64,000 nucleotides of DNA from Opitutales bacterium (GTDB taxonomy: Bacteria; Verrucomicrobiota; Verrucomicrobiia; Opitutales; Intestinicryptomonadaceae): assembly GCA_015061945.1 (NCBI GenBank), contig SUVP01000008.1:1-64000 (forward strand), read 5' to 3'. Shown in pieces: positions 18,077 to 27,859 of this stretch (positions are counted from its first letter, which is position 1; the number at the start of each line of letters is the position of its first letter). A program made the position numbers and the translations under genes. Below the pieces are notes generated by a model. That model was not told where the DNA came from. It worked only from the letters and a program-made list of their open reading frames with translations, and searched no databases.

Positions 18077-20551
18077 TTAAAGCTCGATAGCCTTATACCA
18101 TTTCTTGTAGTCTGCAAGTTTGAATGGCGGTTTGCCGTACATGTAGTGGTTGAGTTGCTTCTTGCCGTCTTCAAGTTCGTATTCAATTAAGAACATTCCT
18201 TGACCTTCTGGAGCGTCAATTTTCCCGACGAGCGTTTTTGCGTTTTCGGCAACTTCAAACTTTCCAGAGAATACTTCTTTCTTGGAATCGACATCGATAA
18301 CACGAACTTTGCCAGTTGATTTTTTTGGAGTATCGTTTGCAACGATAACTTCAAAAGAATCGTTTATCATTACACAGACATCAGTTTGAACACGTTTGAT
18401 ATAATGGTAGGCGAGCTTTTTCGAGTTGTAATAATCGACAATAGCGTCGGAGAGGATTGGCCAAGCGTCGCGTAAATTCCACCAAAGGATACCAGTTTTT
18501 GGCTCGAATTTCTGCGTACGCCACATCTCGATGAAGTATTTTTTCGCTTCGGCTTGCACCGCTTGCGATGCGAAAATAAAATCATCCAAGTCGCGAGGGT
18601 AGTCGCCGAAAATGATTGTCGCTTGTTTTGTCATCAACTTATTGCGATTTATTTCAATTGGTGCATTTGCGTAAGGCATAACTGCCTTTGCTTGCCATAG
18701 CTTGTTGAAGTTGCCTTTTTCATCCCACGGATAGACATATTTTTTGTCCATCATCTTTTCGAGACTTTCTCGATTCGGGCAACCGTGGTATCCAATCTCG
18801 CTGACGAAAACTGCAACGGCTTCAGTGTAGAACGGGGCTTTGTAATATCCACGGGGACCCCACATATGAACTTCTGGAGGTGCATATTTTTGCGGGTAGA
18901 GGCGAGTTTTTTCTGTTAGATATGGCGAGCTTGGGATGTATGGGCGTTCCCAGTCGTATTCACGAATAACCGAAGGTATAACTTCACGCGAGAGTTTGTC
19001 GTGCGTAGCACCATGTTGGTCGCTTTCGCCTTGAACCCAAGAATACGATTGGTCGTTTTCATTGTTGCCAGCCCAAAGAGCAATACAAGTGCGACTTCTC
19101 AAACGCTTCACAATCGACGCAATTTCTTCACGAATTTTATCGTGGAAGACTTGTGTTTGTGGATAGACAGAACAGCCCATCGAGAAGTCTTGCCAAACGA
19201 GAATTCCGTATTTGTCGCAGAGGTCGTAGAATAAATCGTTTTCGTAAGTGTTGCCACCCCACAGGCGAATCATATTACAGTTGAGGTCGGCGAGCATATC
19301 CACTGCTGGCTTGATGTGTTCGATATCTCTGCTATGTGATGCGTCGAGTGGAACCCAATTTGTACCTTTCATAAAAATCGGTACGCCGTTAACAAAGAAT
19401 TTAAATTCACCTTCAATCTTTGTTCCTTTTGGTGCTTTGCCCGATACATTGCCAGCGTACGATACTTTTAAATCGGTTCCTTCTGGAATTTCGAGTTCTT
19501 TAAATTCTAATTTAATAGTGCGGAATCCGACAGTCTTTTTCTTTTGGTCGAGAAGTTTTCCGTCTTTATCATGAACCAACAAAACAACATCGTATAGCTT
19601 TTGTTCGCCATATCCACGAGGCCACCAAAGCTTGATATTATTGAGAGTTTTTGTCGTTTTAATGACATTTGATACCGACCAAACCTTGTCTGCATATATA
19701 ATTTTTTCGCCGTCGTAAACTCGCAAAACTGTTTTCAATTCATCGAGTTTTTTATGTGGAGCGTTGATTGTTGCTTCTACAAAAAAGCTCGCTGAATTTT
19801 TCTTTGTGTCGACCTTTTTTGTGAGAACGGCAAAGTCTTTTATGAAAACATCGTTGCGGACTTCAAGCGATACTGGACGCCAAAGTCCAGCAGTAACAAG
19901 GCGAGGGTGAATATCCCAACCAAAGCTCGCTGGTGCTTTTCTGATGTGAACAAGCTCCGAGCGATTCATTGTTCCACCGCCATAAATAGCGTCGTATTTT
20001 GTGGATTCAATCGGTGCCGAACGCAAAATTACATCGAGTTTATTCTTTCCTTTTTTCGACAAGAAATCGGTAATGTCGTATTCAAAAACAAGGAACATAT
20101 TTTCGGGACTGGCGACCAGATTATCGTTCACAAAAATATCGGCAAGAGTGTCGATACCTTCAAATTTAAGATATGCACGTTGACTTTTTTCTAATTTTGG
20201 CGAATCAAATTCCTTTGAATACATCCATTGATAAGATTCATACTTTCTGAATTTATAAACGTTGTCGCCTTTTCTTGGGTCTGGCTCAAGACCTTCTCGC
20301 ACGAGGTCGAGCTCTACATTCCCTGGGACTTTTGCAGGGATTGTCTTTAGCCCTTCGAGTGCTTTGAAATCTTTTGGCGTTCTTGCTGGTTTTAGTGGTT
20401 GTTCGGCGTATGAAAGTTGCCAGTCTCCGCACAAATTACCCGTATGAACGCATTGAGCTTGTTGTGTTTCGGCTGGATTAACTGCAAACCGTGCGATTAA
20501 AAACATCGCAATAATTATAACTGAAAGTGTGATTAGTTTTCCCTTATTCAT
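18077..20551 (-). CDS. Beta-mannosidase, glycoside hydrolase family 2
   Basis: Protein of 824 residues with an N-terminal membrane or signal segment (ITLSVIIIAMFLIARF), so probably exported or anchored in the periplasm. Architecture: jelly-roll sugar-binding domain (GNLCGDWQLSY...), immunoglobulin-like domain, and a TIM barrel. The barrel begins FFVNGVPIFMKGTNWVPLDA and carries the acid/base Glu in LWAGNNENDQS and the nucleophile Glu in FVSEIGYHGCP, both typical of GH2 mannosidases. It removes terminal beta-mannose from mannans or N-glycan cores. It is alone on its strand between a terminator and a 134-bp spacer ahead of the GH50-like gene, and belongs with the surrounding secreted glycosidases. 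Confidence 0.88.
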   Translation of the reverse strand: MNKGKLITLSVIIIAMFLIARFAVNPAETQQAQCVHTGNLCGDWQLSYAEQPLKPARTPKDFKALEGLKTIPAKVPGNVELDLVREGLEPDPRKGDNVYKFRKYESYQWMYSKEFDSPKLEKSQRAYLKFEGIDTLADIFVNDNLVASPENMFLVFEYDITDFLSKKGKNKLDVILRSAPIESTKYDAIYGGGTMNRSELVHIRKAPASFGWDIHPRLVTAGLWRPVSLEVRNDVFIKDFAVLTKKVDTKKNSASFFVEATINAPHKKLDELKTVLRVYDGEKIIYADKVWSVSNVIKTTKTLNNIKLWWPRGYGEQKLYDVVLLVHDKDGKLLDQKKKTVGFRTIKLEFKELEIPEGTDLKVSYAGNVSGKAPKGTKIEGEFKFFVNGVPIFMKGTNWVPLDASHSRDIEHIKPAVDMLADLNCNMIRLWGGNTYENDLFYDLCDKYGILVWQDFSMGCSVYPQTQVFHDKIREEIASIVKRLRSRTCIALWAGNNENDQSYSWVQGESDQHGATHDKLSREVIPSVIREYDWERPYIPSSPYLTEKTRLYPQKYAPPEVHMWGPRGYYKAPFYTEAVAVFVSEIGYHGCPNRESLEKMMDKKYVYPWDEKGNFNKLWQAKAVMPYANAPIEINRNKLMTKQATIIFGDYPRDLDDFIFASQAVQAEAKKYFIEMWRTQKFEPKTGILWWNLRDAWPILSDAIVDYYNSKKLAYHYIKRVQTDVCVMINDSFEVIVANDTPKKSTGKVRVIDVDSKKEVFSGKFEVAENAKTLVGKIDAPEGQGMFLIEYELEDGKKQLNHYMYGKPPFKLADYKKWYKAIEL

Positions 20552-20685
20552 ATAAATTTACTTGGTTTAGGGCTAAAATAAACAGATTTTAGTTAATCGG
20601 TCAACTGATTTTTAGACCTTATAATAAAAAGTGCGTTTGAGAATATCAAACACACTAAAAGAAAACGTTTTTTTGTGGAAGTTGA

Positions 20686-22884
20686 TTAATTGCTTTTCTT
20701 CCCAAATCGTACATCAAACATATTTTGCGATATATTTCTGAATGCTTCGATGAGGTCGTAGTGTGGAGTATCGCAAACATCGACGACACCGAATGCCGCG
20801 TTTTCGCCGTCTGGACGTCCGGCAGTATCTTGGTCGCCATAAGTGAACCAACATGCACCAACTACATTTGGATGTGTTAATGCCGATTCCATAAAGTTAT
20901 TTAATAATGTTATTTGGTCTTCTCCGTTCACTGCTTGGCGTGGACCTTTCCAGAAATGTCCGTAGTCGGAGCGTGAAAAACTGAACTCGCCAATGATGAT
21001 TGGTTTTGTTTTTACTTCATCGAAACCTCTTACATCAAGAGCGTAGCGATTAAAACTTACAACATCGCAATGTTTTTCTGCCGCCTTCACTGCATACTTA
21101 TTTCTCCATGCGAAACGCGAGCCAAAGTAGAGTACATCGGGCGATGCTTTTTTAACTTCTTCGCGACAAATTCTGTAATATCTATCGTGGAATTTTTCGT
21201 CGAAAGAATGAATGTCTTTTTTTGCACTTTCTGTTGTCGGGATAAATTTGCGTTCGGTCAAGACATTGTTCCAGTCGGTATATTTTGAATTCCAACTTTC
21301 ATTGAGTTTTGCGATATCTTTATATTTTGCTTTGAGCATATCACGGAATGCGATTTTTGCTTTTTGTGTTTTCGGGCAAGTTAAAATTGCTTCGGTTGTG
21401 TAGCCTTCTTTTCTTTCCCACGTTACTTCGTTATCGACAAATACGCCAACGCAGAGTTCGTGATTCAACTCTTTCTTCATTCGCTTGAGTCCATTTGCGA
21501 CAAACGTACGGAAGCGAGGGTCGTAGACATCGGGAACCATTCTGAATAATTTACGCAAAGATTTATCTGCATCTATGTAAACTTTGTGTGCCGAGCAGGG
21601 GAGTTTTGGGGCATCTGTTAGCAAAATATATGGGTGTACTGGTTTACGATGGATATGTAGTCCAGACCACGCACCATACGCAGAAATTCCCCAATTTTTC
21701 ATACGCCAATCGCAAATTTCTTTCGATTTATCGAGTGCTTCTTTGATTGTTTTCAAATTGTGTTTCCACATATATGTACGCAAGCGTAGGTTGAAAACAT
21801 TCATACGCCAATCTTTTGGATAGTGTAATATCGGACGCGACACACGGCGTATATAAATCCCTTCTGAGTCAATGAGGTCGTCAAAGAAATGTTCACGGCC
21901 ATCTATAATTGTTGATGAGCTTGGTAGTCCGACAGAATTCAACCCGAACGCCCAAAATATATTGCCATTTGGTGCACGCAGTGTCCATTTTCCGTCGACT
22001 TTATCGAGGCAGAAACGTCCTGTTGGCTTAAAATTCCCACACGAGTTTTCGAGAGCTCCGTACTTATCGCGATTTTTTATTGCACCAAACTTTTTGTACA
22101 CTTCTTGTTCTTTTGCGTGAGCATTTTTCAAATCATCATCTGATTTAATTTTATTTGGCCAATCGGAATATTTGTATTGTCCCCACTTGTCGATAAATGG
22201 GAAGAATTTTTCCTTTGGCATATCGAGAATAGGAGAGTCGGGCGACAAGAAAGAGTATGCTGTCGGCGAGTAATACATCCCTGGGAAAACCTTATCGAAA
22301 AGGACGTCGAACTTATCGTGATTTTCGCAGAACAGATATGAATTTGTTTCGTCGGGAACAATGCGAGTGATGCGAATGTTATCGATATAAATTTCAGCAC
22401 CTTTAGAAACAGTCATTTTAAAATGATAGAATCCATCAATTTTGGGGATTCTGTATCCTTCTTTGATATGCAAGGTTTTGTTGAGAATCGGCAAAGATTG
22501 ATGATAATTTGTTGTCGGTGCCGACCTGCCTATTTTGTCCGATACGCTGAAAGAAAGTGCAACTTTTGAATTTGTCGGAAGTTTTTTTATTCTGTAAGCT
22601 ACCTCGAAAAGATAGACATCGCCAGTCTTAACTTTGGGGACTAATACGACATTTTTTCTTTTGTCTTTTCCGTCGATGAAAAGAGCATAGTTGCCTTTGA
22701 TTGCCTCTTTACCAGAAACAAGTTTGACATTTTCTTTCGAGAAAAATTGGTTAGAAAACGACGGCGAATTTTCGCCTTTTTCAAAGTCGTCTTTTACGAG
22801 GTCAACAACGTTGGCTCCGAATAAAAAAGAAGTGGCAGATGCAACCGCAAATGCCACCGAAGTGAAAGTTTTAAAATTTAACAT
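20686..22884 (-). CDS. Secreted GH50-like (beta-agarase type) glycoside hydrolase
   Basis: Protein of 732 residues: signal peptide (VAFAVASATSFLFGA), a beta-sandwich domain ending near EIYIDNIRITRI (probably carbohydrate-binding), then a TIM barrel. The barrel starts CLDKVDGKWTLRAPNGNIFW, reminiscent of beta-agarases and related enzymes. Candidate catalytic Glu residues are in VGVFVDNEVTWE and PIIIGEFSFSR, the usual positions of acid/base and nucleophile in this clan; CWFTYGDQDTAGRPDG lies near the end. I call it GH50-like from remembered motifs, and a related GH5/GH86 branch cannot be excluded. Agarose is not necessarily the substrate. The gene precedes the beta-mannosidase gene on the same strand and follows the GH30 gene by 13 bp. 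Confidence 0.65.
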   Translation of the reverse strand: MLNFKTFTSVAFAVASATSFLFGANVVDLVKDDFEKGENSPSFSNQFFSKENVKLVSGKEAIKGNYALFIDGKDKRKNVVLVPKVKTGDVYLFEVAYRIKKLPTNSKVALSFSVSDKIGRSAPTTNYHQSLPILNKTLHIKEGYRIPKIDGFYHFKMTVSKGAEIYIDNIRITRIVPDETNSYLFCENHDKFDVLFDKVFPGMYYSPTAYSFLSPDSPILDMPKEKFFPFIDKWGQYKYSDWPNKIKSDDDLKNAHAKEQEVYKKFGAIKNRDKYGALENSCGNFKPTGRFCLDKVDGKWTLRAPNGNIFWAFGLNSVGLPSSSTIIDGREHFFDDLIDSEGIYIRRVSRPILHYPKDWRMNVFNLRLRTYMWKHNLKTIKEALDKSKEICDWRMKNWGISAYGAWSGLHIHRKPVHPYILLTDAPKLPCSAHKVYIDADKSLRKLFRMVPDVYDPRFRTFVANGLKRMKKELNHELCVGVFVDNEVTWERKEGYTTEAILTCPKTQKAKIAFRDMLKAKYKDIAKLNESWNSKYTDWNNVLTERKFIPTTESAKKDIHSFDEKFHDRYYRICREEVKKASPDVLYFGSRFAWRNKYAVKAAEKHCDVVSFNRYALDVRGFDEVKTKPIIIGEFSFSRSDYGHFWKGPRQAVNGEDQITLLNNFMESALTHPNVVGACWFTYGDQDTAGRPDGENAAFGVVDVCDTPHYDLIEAFRNISQNMFDVRFGKKSN

Positions 22885-22897
22885 AGTTGCGATTTTT

Positions 22898-24484
22898 TTA
22901 CAAATCGAATACTATCGTAGTTATTGAGCGAGGAGCAAGCATAAACTCGTTTGCATTTTCGTCGACCCAAAGGTTTGCCAAGTCCATATTGGCGTCGGTA
23001 CGGAATGCACGTGCTTTTGCATTTTTGTATTTTGCAGGTAAGTCGAGTTCAGCACCCTTTGCATCGTGCGACGAATTCACAAATACAGCGACAATTCTCT
23101 TGCCGTCGGGCGATGCGAATGCGACTCCAGCAACGTTGTTGAGGTCGTCAGCACCGACCATATCGATACGTTTGAATCCTGGGCGAACGAAGAAGCTGAA
23201 GTTGCCCAAGCCCCAAAGGATTTTATTTGCAACTGCAACGCCACCGTCTTCAAGACGACCTGTTTTTACAGGATATACGCCAACGAGTGCGTGGTCGCCT
23301 TTAATTTCCATACCTTTCCAATAGCCCCATGCGAGCGAATTTGCGTTCACAAAATCCGAGTATGCGATGCGTCCGATAAGCAATGCTGTTTGAATATCCC
23401 CACGATTGTGGCTGTACCAATCTTCTGTAAAATTATCCATTCTCTTCCATGTGAAGTGTGGGAGCAAGCACCATTCTGATTGATGATAATCTATACCATA
23501 TTTCTTTGCTTCTTGGGCGATTTTCTTATGTGCTGTTTCCATATCTGGATTTCTCAAGTGTGCGTGATAGCTGTGTCCAGCGATGAATTTTGGCATATGC
23601 TTGAGGTCGCCGATATAAAATTTGCTCTTCGGATCGAAGAAATTTTTAATCATAAAGTTTGGATGTTCTTCGGCTGGATCGTCTTTCCAACGCTTGTTTG
23701 GTACACCTTCTTTTGTGCTTTCAGCAAAGATATATCGAGGGTGAGCAGCTTCGCCAAAGTAAATGAGTGTATCGAGATTTTTTTCTGTCAAAGCTCTGTC
23801 GAGTTCAACAACGAGCTTTTTCATTTCCGAATTGTACCATGGCGAACCTTCTTGACGGTTGCTGTCCCAGTTAACTTGTGGTTCGTTGATTGGGCTGATG
23901 TAGTCGACCTTATAGCCCATTTCGCCGAATTTTTTTGCGACAGTTGCCATATAGTCAGCAAACTTTCCGTAGCAATCTGGCTTGATGTTTGCTCTGTCAT
24001 CGTTCTTTTCGCCATAGCCCTGTCCGTTGCGAGTGTATTGTACAGGCGGAGTGTTCGAGAAAAGGAGCAACTTTTCGCAACCGTATTCCTTTGCCTTTTT
24101 TACGAAATACATTTGACCAGCACATTTACCCCAGTCGTATGCTTGTCCGTCTTTGGTCAAGAACGATTCTGCTCTGCGTTGATATGGGATAATGTTCGCA
24201 CCGTCTTGTTCGAGGGAGCCTCCACCGATATTGAATCGCCAAAGCGAAAGCCCGATACCTTCAGGGTTGCCGTCTTTGCCGATTTTTTGTGAAAAGAGCC
24301 ATTTTGCAACTTGTCCCTTTTGTGCTTCATCAAAATATTGACCGACAAAGTTTCCGCTCCAAGCGTCAGCTGCCGCAAAGTTATCAATAGTTTGATATTG
24401 TTTTTCTGGATTGATTGAAATCTTAAGCTCCCCAGCGATAGCAGTGCTTATCGCTAACAACGATATTAGTATAGTTCTTTTCAT
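22898..24484 (-). CDS. Secreted GH30 family glycosidase
   Basis: Protein of 528 residues with a signal peptide (MKRTILISLLAISTAIA). Its opening, YQTIDNFAAADAWSG, is typical of GH30, followed by a (beta/alpha)8 barrel with LSLWRFNIGGGS and LLFSNTPPVQYTRNG. The acid/base is Glu201 (ISPINEPQ) and the nucleophile Glu336 (YHQSEWCL). A small beta domain closes the protein. The opening resembles the endo-beta-1,6-galactanase subfamily, which would fit the GH43-like exo-galactanase candidate at 485-1744, but xylanase or glucosidase activity is possible. It lies 13 bp ahead of the GH50-like gene and is probably the first gene of that two-gene operon. Confidence 0.82.
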   Translation of the reverse strand: MKRTILISLLAISTAIAGELKISINPEKQYQTIDNFAAADAWSGNFVGQYFDEAQKGQVAKWLFSQKIGKDGNPEGIGLSLWRFNIGGGSLEQDGANIIPYQRRAESFLTKDGQAYDWGKCAGQMYFVKKAKEYGCEKLLLFSNTPPVQYTRNGQGYGEKNDDRANIKPDCYGKFADYMATVAKKFGEMGYKVDYISPINEPQVNWDSNRQEGSPWYNSEMKKLVVELDRALTEKNLDTLIYFGEAAHPRYIFAESTKEGVPNKRWKDDPAEEHPNFMIKNFFDPKSKFYIGDLKHMPKFIAGHSYHAHLRNPDMETAHKKIAQEAKKYGIDYHQSEWCLLPHFTWKRMDNFTEDWYSHNRGDIQTALLIGRIAYSDFVNANSLAWGYWKGMEIKGDHALVGVYPVKTGRLEDGGVAVANKILWGLGNFSFFVRPGFKRIDMVGADDLNNVAGVAFASPDGKRIVAVFVNSSHDAKGAELDLPAKYKNAKARAFRTDANMDLANLWVDENANEFMLAPRSITTIVFDL

Positions 24485-24558
24485 AGTTAGTTATATTGTA
24501 TACAAAAAAACCTTAAGTTAACTTAAGGTGTTAGTCAAAAAAATTTTTAGTGGACAGT

Positions 24559-25044
24559 TTAGCTCGGGCGAGTGATTTGTCGCATAGCTTCGTATGAGGC
24601 GATGCCAGCACTTGTCGACAAATTCAACGAACGCAAATTTGGTGCGAATTGTGGGATTTTTATGCGTTTCTCGCCGATATCATCGTGTACATATTGTGGG
24701 CAACCGCAATCTTCGGCACCAAAGAGGAGTCCGTCGCCGTGTTGGAATGTTGCGTCCCAGTGCAATTTCGTTGCTTTTGTTGTCAAAAGCCAAATTCTGT
24801 CGAGCTTTGGTGCGAGTGGCGAAGTTTTGAATGCTTCCCAATCTCTATGATGAACGATATCGAGTTCGTACCAATAGTCCATTCCACTTCGCTTAAGTTT
24901 TGAATCGGTAATGATAAATCCGAGTGGGTGGATTAAGTGAAGTCTCGCACCGAGTATTGAGCACATTCTGCCGATATTCCCAGTGTTTTGTGGAATTTTC
25001 GGATTGTGTAAAATTACATGGACTGGCGGATTATCGTTTTTCAT
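24559..25044 (-). CDS. trmL: tRNA (cytidine/uridine(34)-2'-O)-methyltransferase
   Basis: SPOUT-class methyltransferase of 161 residues that methylates the wobble ribose of certain leucine tRNAs using S-adenosylmethionine. Family motifs are clear: VILHNPKIPQNTGNIGRMC at the start, LLFGAEDCGCP (the knot's SAM loop), and IPQFAPNLRSLNLSTSAGIASYEA at the end. Its length equals that of TrmL (about 155-160), which excludes the longer TrmH/RlmB enzymes. Its ATG overlaps the smpB stop codon by one base (TAATG), so the two are translated from one message. Confidence 0.92.
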   Translation of the reverse strand: MKNDNPPVHVILHNPKIPQNTGNIGRMCSILGARLHLIHPLGFIITDSKLKRSGMDYWYELDIVHHRDWEAFKTSPLAPKLDRIWLLTTKATKLHWDATFQHGDGLLFGAEDCGCPQYVHDDIGEKRIKIPQFAPNLRSLNLSTSAGIASYEAMRQITRPS

Positions 25045-25520
25045 TATCTACGATTGAAGTTCGACATAGCCCTGCGAGCTTCTCGCATTGCTTCGTTCTT
25101 CTTAAGGTCTTCACGTTTATCGTAAAGTTTTTTACCCGTGCAAATAGCAATCAAAACTTTTGCGAGCGATTTTTTCAGATATACTTTGAGCGGGATAATC
25201 GCAGTCCCACCTGAATCTGTCGCCGATTTTAATTTGAGAATTTCTTTTTTATGAAGAAGGAGTTTGCGTGGTCGAGTTGGGGTATGGTTGTTAATGTTGC
25301 CAAAATCGTATTCAGAAATATGCGATTGGTACATTATTGCTTCGCCTCTATCGACTCTTATAAACGCATCGTTAATTTGGGCGTGTCCGGCACGCAGACT
25401 TTTGATTTCTGTGCCAGTTAAAACTATACCTGCTTCAAAAGTTTCGCCCACAAAAAAATCACGACTCGCTTTGCGATTGCGAATCTCCAGAGGTGGTTTT
25501 TTTGTGTCTTTCTTTGCCAT
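25044..25520 (-). CDS. smpB: SsrA-binding protein SmpB
   Basis: Protein that delivers tmRNA to stalled ribosomes, 158 residues from the chosen start. It has the SmpB core (NRKASRDFFVGETFEAGIVL, then LTGTEIKSLRAGHAQINDAF) and the basic C-terminal tail that enters the decoding centre (KLYDKREDLKKNEAMREA). The frame is open upstream to a GTG at 25541, but I prefer the ATG at 25520 (MAKKDTKK) because SmpB proteins usually begin this way; neither start has a strong ribosome-binding site. It is followed by trmL with a one-base overlap. The tmRNA gene itself is not in this window. Confidence 0.93.
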   Translation of the reverse strand: MAKKDTKKPPLEIRNRKASRDFFVGETFEAGIVLTGTEIKSLRAGHAQINDAFIRVDRGEAIMYQSHISEYDFGNINNHTPTRPRKLLLHKKEILKLKSATDSGGTAIIPLKVYLKKSLAKVLIAICTGKKLYDKREDLKKNEAMREARRAMSNFNRR

Positions 25521-25589
25521 TTTGAGAATAAAAAACCGCACCGCAAAATTATGCCGTGCGGCAAATGCCGTTAATGTATATCAGCCTTA

Positions 25590-25805
25590 TTATTCTTGTT
25601 CAGAATGCGGTGCAAAAAGCTCGTAAGTTACGTTGCCTTTGATGATTTCGAGCAATGCGATGTCTTCAAGTGCGAGCTTTTCAAGCGATTCTACTGTTGG
25701 TTCACTGCCCGATTTAAGCTGTTTAACACGGCGTGAAACAACGTTGATTAGAATATTAGGGTCTGTAATGACTTTCTGTGCTTCTTTGATATAATCGTCT
25801 CTCAA
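25590..25805 (-). CDS. rpoZ: RNA polymerase omega subunit
   Basis: Protein of 71 residues from an unusual TTG start. The core DPNILINVVSRRVKQLKSG matches the omega motif that clamps the beta-prime subunit, and ALEDIALLEIIKGNVTYEL is the usual C-terminal part. The start is fixed by a strong Shine-Dalgarno sequence, AAGGAGG, six bases before the TTG at 25805. The upstream ATG (25856) would add 17 unrelated residues and has no such site. It lies just upstream of smpB and trmL on the same strand, a common housekeeping grouping. Confidence 0.88.
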   Translation of the reverse strand: MRDDYIKEAQKVITDPNILINVVSRRVKQLKSGSEPTVESLEKLALEDIALLEIIKGNVTYELFAPHSEQE

Positions 25806-25811
25806 GGTAGT

Positions 25812-25818
25812 CCTCCTT
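25812..25818 (-). promoter_or_regulatory. Strong ribosome-binding site fixing the rpoZ TTG start
   Basis: Read on the minus strand, AAGGAGG stands six bases ahead of the TTG. It is one of the few full-consensus Shine-Dalgarno sequences in the window, so it decides the start. Confidence 0.8.
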
Positions 25819-25898
25819 GTTTTTTTATTAAACTGAAAGGATTGCAAAAACGTCAACGCTTTGCAACAAAAAAATTATACAAAAGATTTTCTGTTAAA

Positions 25899-27563
25899 TT
25901 AGAAAACTCCGCCTTTTGCGATTTTGTTGATTTTGCCAAGGTCGAGTTTTCCCGAACCCAAAAGTGGTATTGCTTCAACTTTTACAACATTTTTAGGAAT
26001 CCAAAGATTTGGCAAGCCAGCTTCTGTCAAGAGCTTACGCAGTTGCGATATATCTATATCAATAGTCGAAAGCAATACGAGTGCTTCGCCTTTTGCAGCG
26101 TCCACTCTCGACCCGATTGCAACCGTTGGCAATTCTGATTCTTGCAATCCCAATGCACGCACAATTGCTTCTTCTACACCAGAATGTGGTACCATTTCTC
26201 CGCCGATTTTTGAGAAACGCGAGAGTCTGCCCTTGATAAAGATAAATCCGTCTTCGTCGAGCATAGCCAAGTCGCCTGTCTTTAGCCAGCCATCGTTGAG
26301 TTTTTCTGCATTTTCTTCTGGTTGATTTAAGTATCCGCCAAAGATATTTGGTCCTTTAAGTTCGAGTATACCAGTTTCGCCAACTGGGAGAATTTCATTC
26401 GTTTCAGGGTCCGACACTCTTGCTTTCATCCCTGGGAAAATTTCACCGACCGATTCTGCTTTTGTCGCACTTGGTTGTGGGCAATGTTTTCCACGTTTCA
26501 ATCCTTCAGGTAGATTTACGCATACAACTGGCGATGCTTCTGTCAAGCCATAGCCCTCAAGATATTTGACTTTTGGGAACTTTGCATTCCAAGCGTCGAT
26601 AAATCCGTCAGGGGTTTTTTCTGCCCCACCGATGACGTGTTTGAGGGCGGGGAAGTCTTCAGGTGTTCCTTTTTTATAATATGAACGCAAGAAAGTTGGG
26701 GTAGAAATCATAATTGTCGACTTGCCCTTTTTTGAAGCCGAGAGATTTGCTTGAACTTCGAGTGGGCTTTGTACCATAACTTCGCGTACGCCAAAAATCA
26801 TAGTGAACCACACTTGGATTGTCTGCCCGAACGAGTGGAACAATGGCAAGTTTGCATGCAAAGAATCGGAGTCTGTAATGATACCAATTTCACGCATTTG
26901 TCGAGCGTTCGCTATAAGGTTGCGGTGTGTCAAAACTGCTGCTTTTGGTGCGGCTTCTGAACCCGATGTAAATATTATAGACGCTTCTTTGTCTCCGCCT
27001 TCTTTGGGGATTCCATAAAGTTTGCAGAGTGCTTTCCCTGAAATTGTGCGAACTGCCAACAACTTTGGCAAAATACCTTTTTTACCGATTTTCTTTAAGA
27101 TTTCTCCAACATCGTAGAATTGGTCTGTCCAAGGGAAGTCTGGTGCGTGTTCAGATACTTTTTGTTTTACTTTATTTGAGCCGATTACGCATTTGATTCC
27201 AGCTTTTTCATAGCAAGCTTTTGCCGAATCAGAGCCGGCAGTAAAATTGATATTTACGCTCGACTTACCTGCCATTTGCACAGCGAGATTCAACGCTACC
27301 CCAGGGAAACACGACGGCAACGCAATGCCGATTCTTTTTTCGTCCGGAAACTTCTTTTGGATAAATTCTTTTAAGGCGAGTGCGACTGCTAAAGTTGTGC
27401 CTCTGTCGAGGTGGCGATTGAGTGAGTAATCGTAAATATACTCTTTCTTTGTATCTTTTGCCAATGCACACGTCGCAGCATACGCAAGATTAGTGTTCAG
27501 GAATTCAAGCGAATTAAAATCCGAATATCCGCTGTCGATGGTGGTTTTGTCAATAATCTTCAT
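25899..27563 (-). CDS. AMP-dependent acyl-CoA/acyl-ACP synthetase (ANL superfamily)
   Basis: Protein of 554 residues that activates a carboxylic acid, probably a long-chain fatty acid, as acyl-AMP. Motifs: the ATP loop IIFTSGSEAAPKAAVLTH (in the Aas style rather than TSGTTGxPKG), EGYGLTEASPVV, LKTGDLAMLDEDGFIFIKGR for the hinge, and LGSGKLDLGKI with the catalytic C-terminal Lys. The sequence recalls the ligase half of Aas (acyl-ACP synthetase/2-acylglycerophosphoethanolamine acyltransferase), here without an acyltransferase domain. A role in recycling exogenous or membrane fatty acids fits the FadL/TetR pair at 60.7-62.7 kb, but they are not linked. It is monocistronic on the minus strand. 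Confidence 0.82.
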   Translation of the reverse strand: MKIIDKTTIDSGYSDFNSLEFLNTNLAYAATCALAKDTKKEYIYDYSLNRHLDRGTTLAVALALKEFIQKKFPDEKRIGIALPSCFPGVALNLAVQMAGKSSVNINFTAGSDSAKACYEKAGIKCVIGSNKVKQKVSEHAPDFPWTDQFYDVGEILKKIGKKGILPKLLAVRTISGKALCKLYGIPKEGGDKEASIIFTSGSEAAPKAAVLTHRNLIANARQMREIGIITDSDSLHANLPLFHSFGQTIQVWFTMIFGVREVMVQSPLEVQANLSASKKGKSTIMISTPTFLRSYYKKGTPEDFPALKHVIGGAEKTPDGFIDAWNAKFPKVKYLEGYGLTEASPVVCVNLPEGLKRGKHCPQPSATKAESVGEIFPGMKARVSDPETNEILPVGETGILELKGPNIFGGYLNQPEENAEKLNDGWLKTGDLAMLDEDGFIFIKGRLSRFSKIGGEMVPHSGVEEAIVRALGLQESELPTVAIGSRVDAAKGEALVLLSTIDIDISQLRKLLTEAGLPNLWIPKNVVKVEAIPLLGSGKLDLGKINKIAKGGVF

Positions 27564-27859
27564 ATTTGATTTTTCCTATAATTCCCGACGATGAAAAAAC
27601 ACATCGCCATCATAAACAAGTCTTACAAAAAAATCGTCAACGTCAACATTTAAACATAGCGTTTTTTGCAAACGATTTTCAAAAAAAATAAGTAATATAC
27701 AAAAAAAATAGAATAAGCTTGCTCGCATAGATTCTGTGTATAGTCTTTTTGAGGTTTTTTATTTGGTGATATTATGCCCAAATGAAATTCTATTGCAAAA
27801 AATAGAGAGAGTTTGAACTCTTTACGATACTCAAACTTTCCGATGTATTTAAAATAAAG

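Noticed and set aside
23480-24292. Open frame of 270 codons opposite the GH30 gene
   Set aside because: Lies wholly inside the GH30 gene, which has signal peptide and both catalytic Glu residues.
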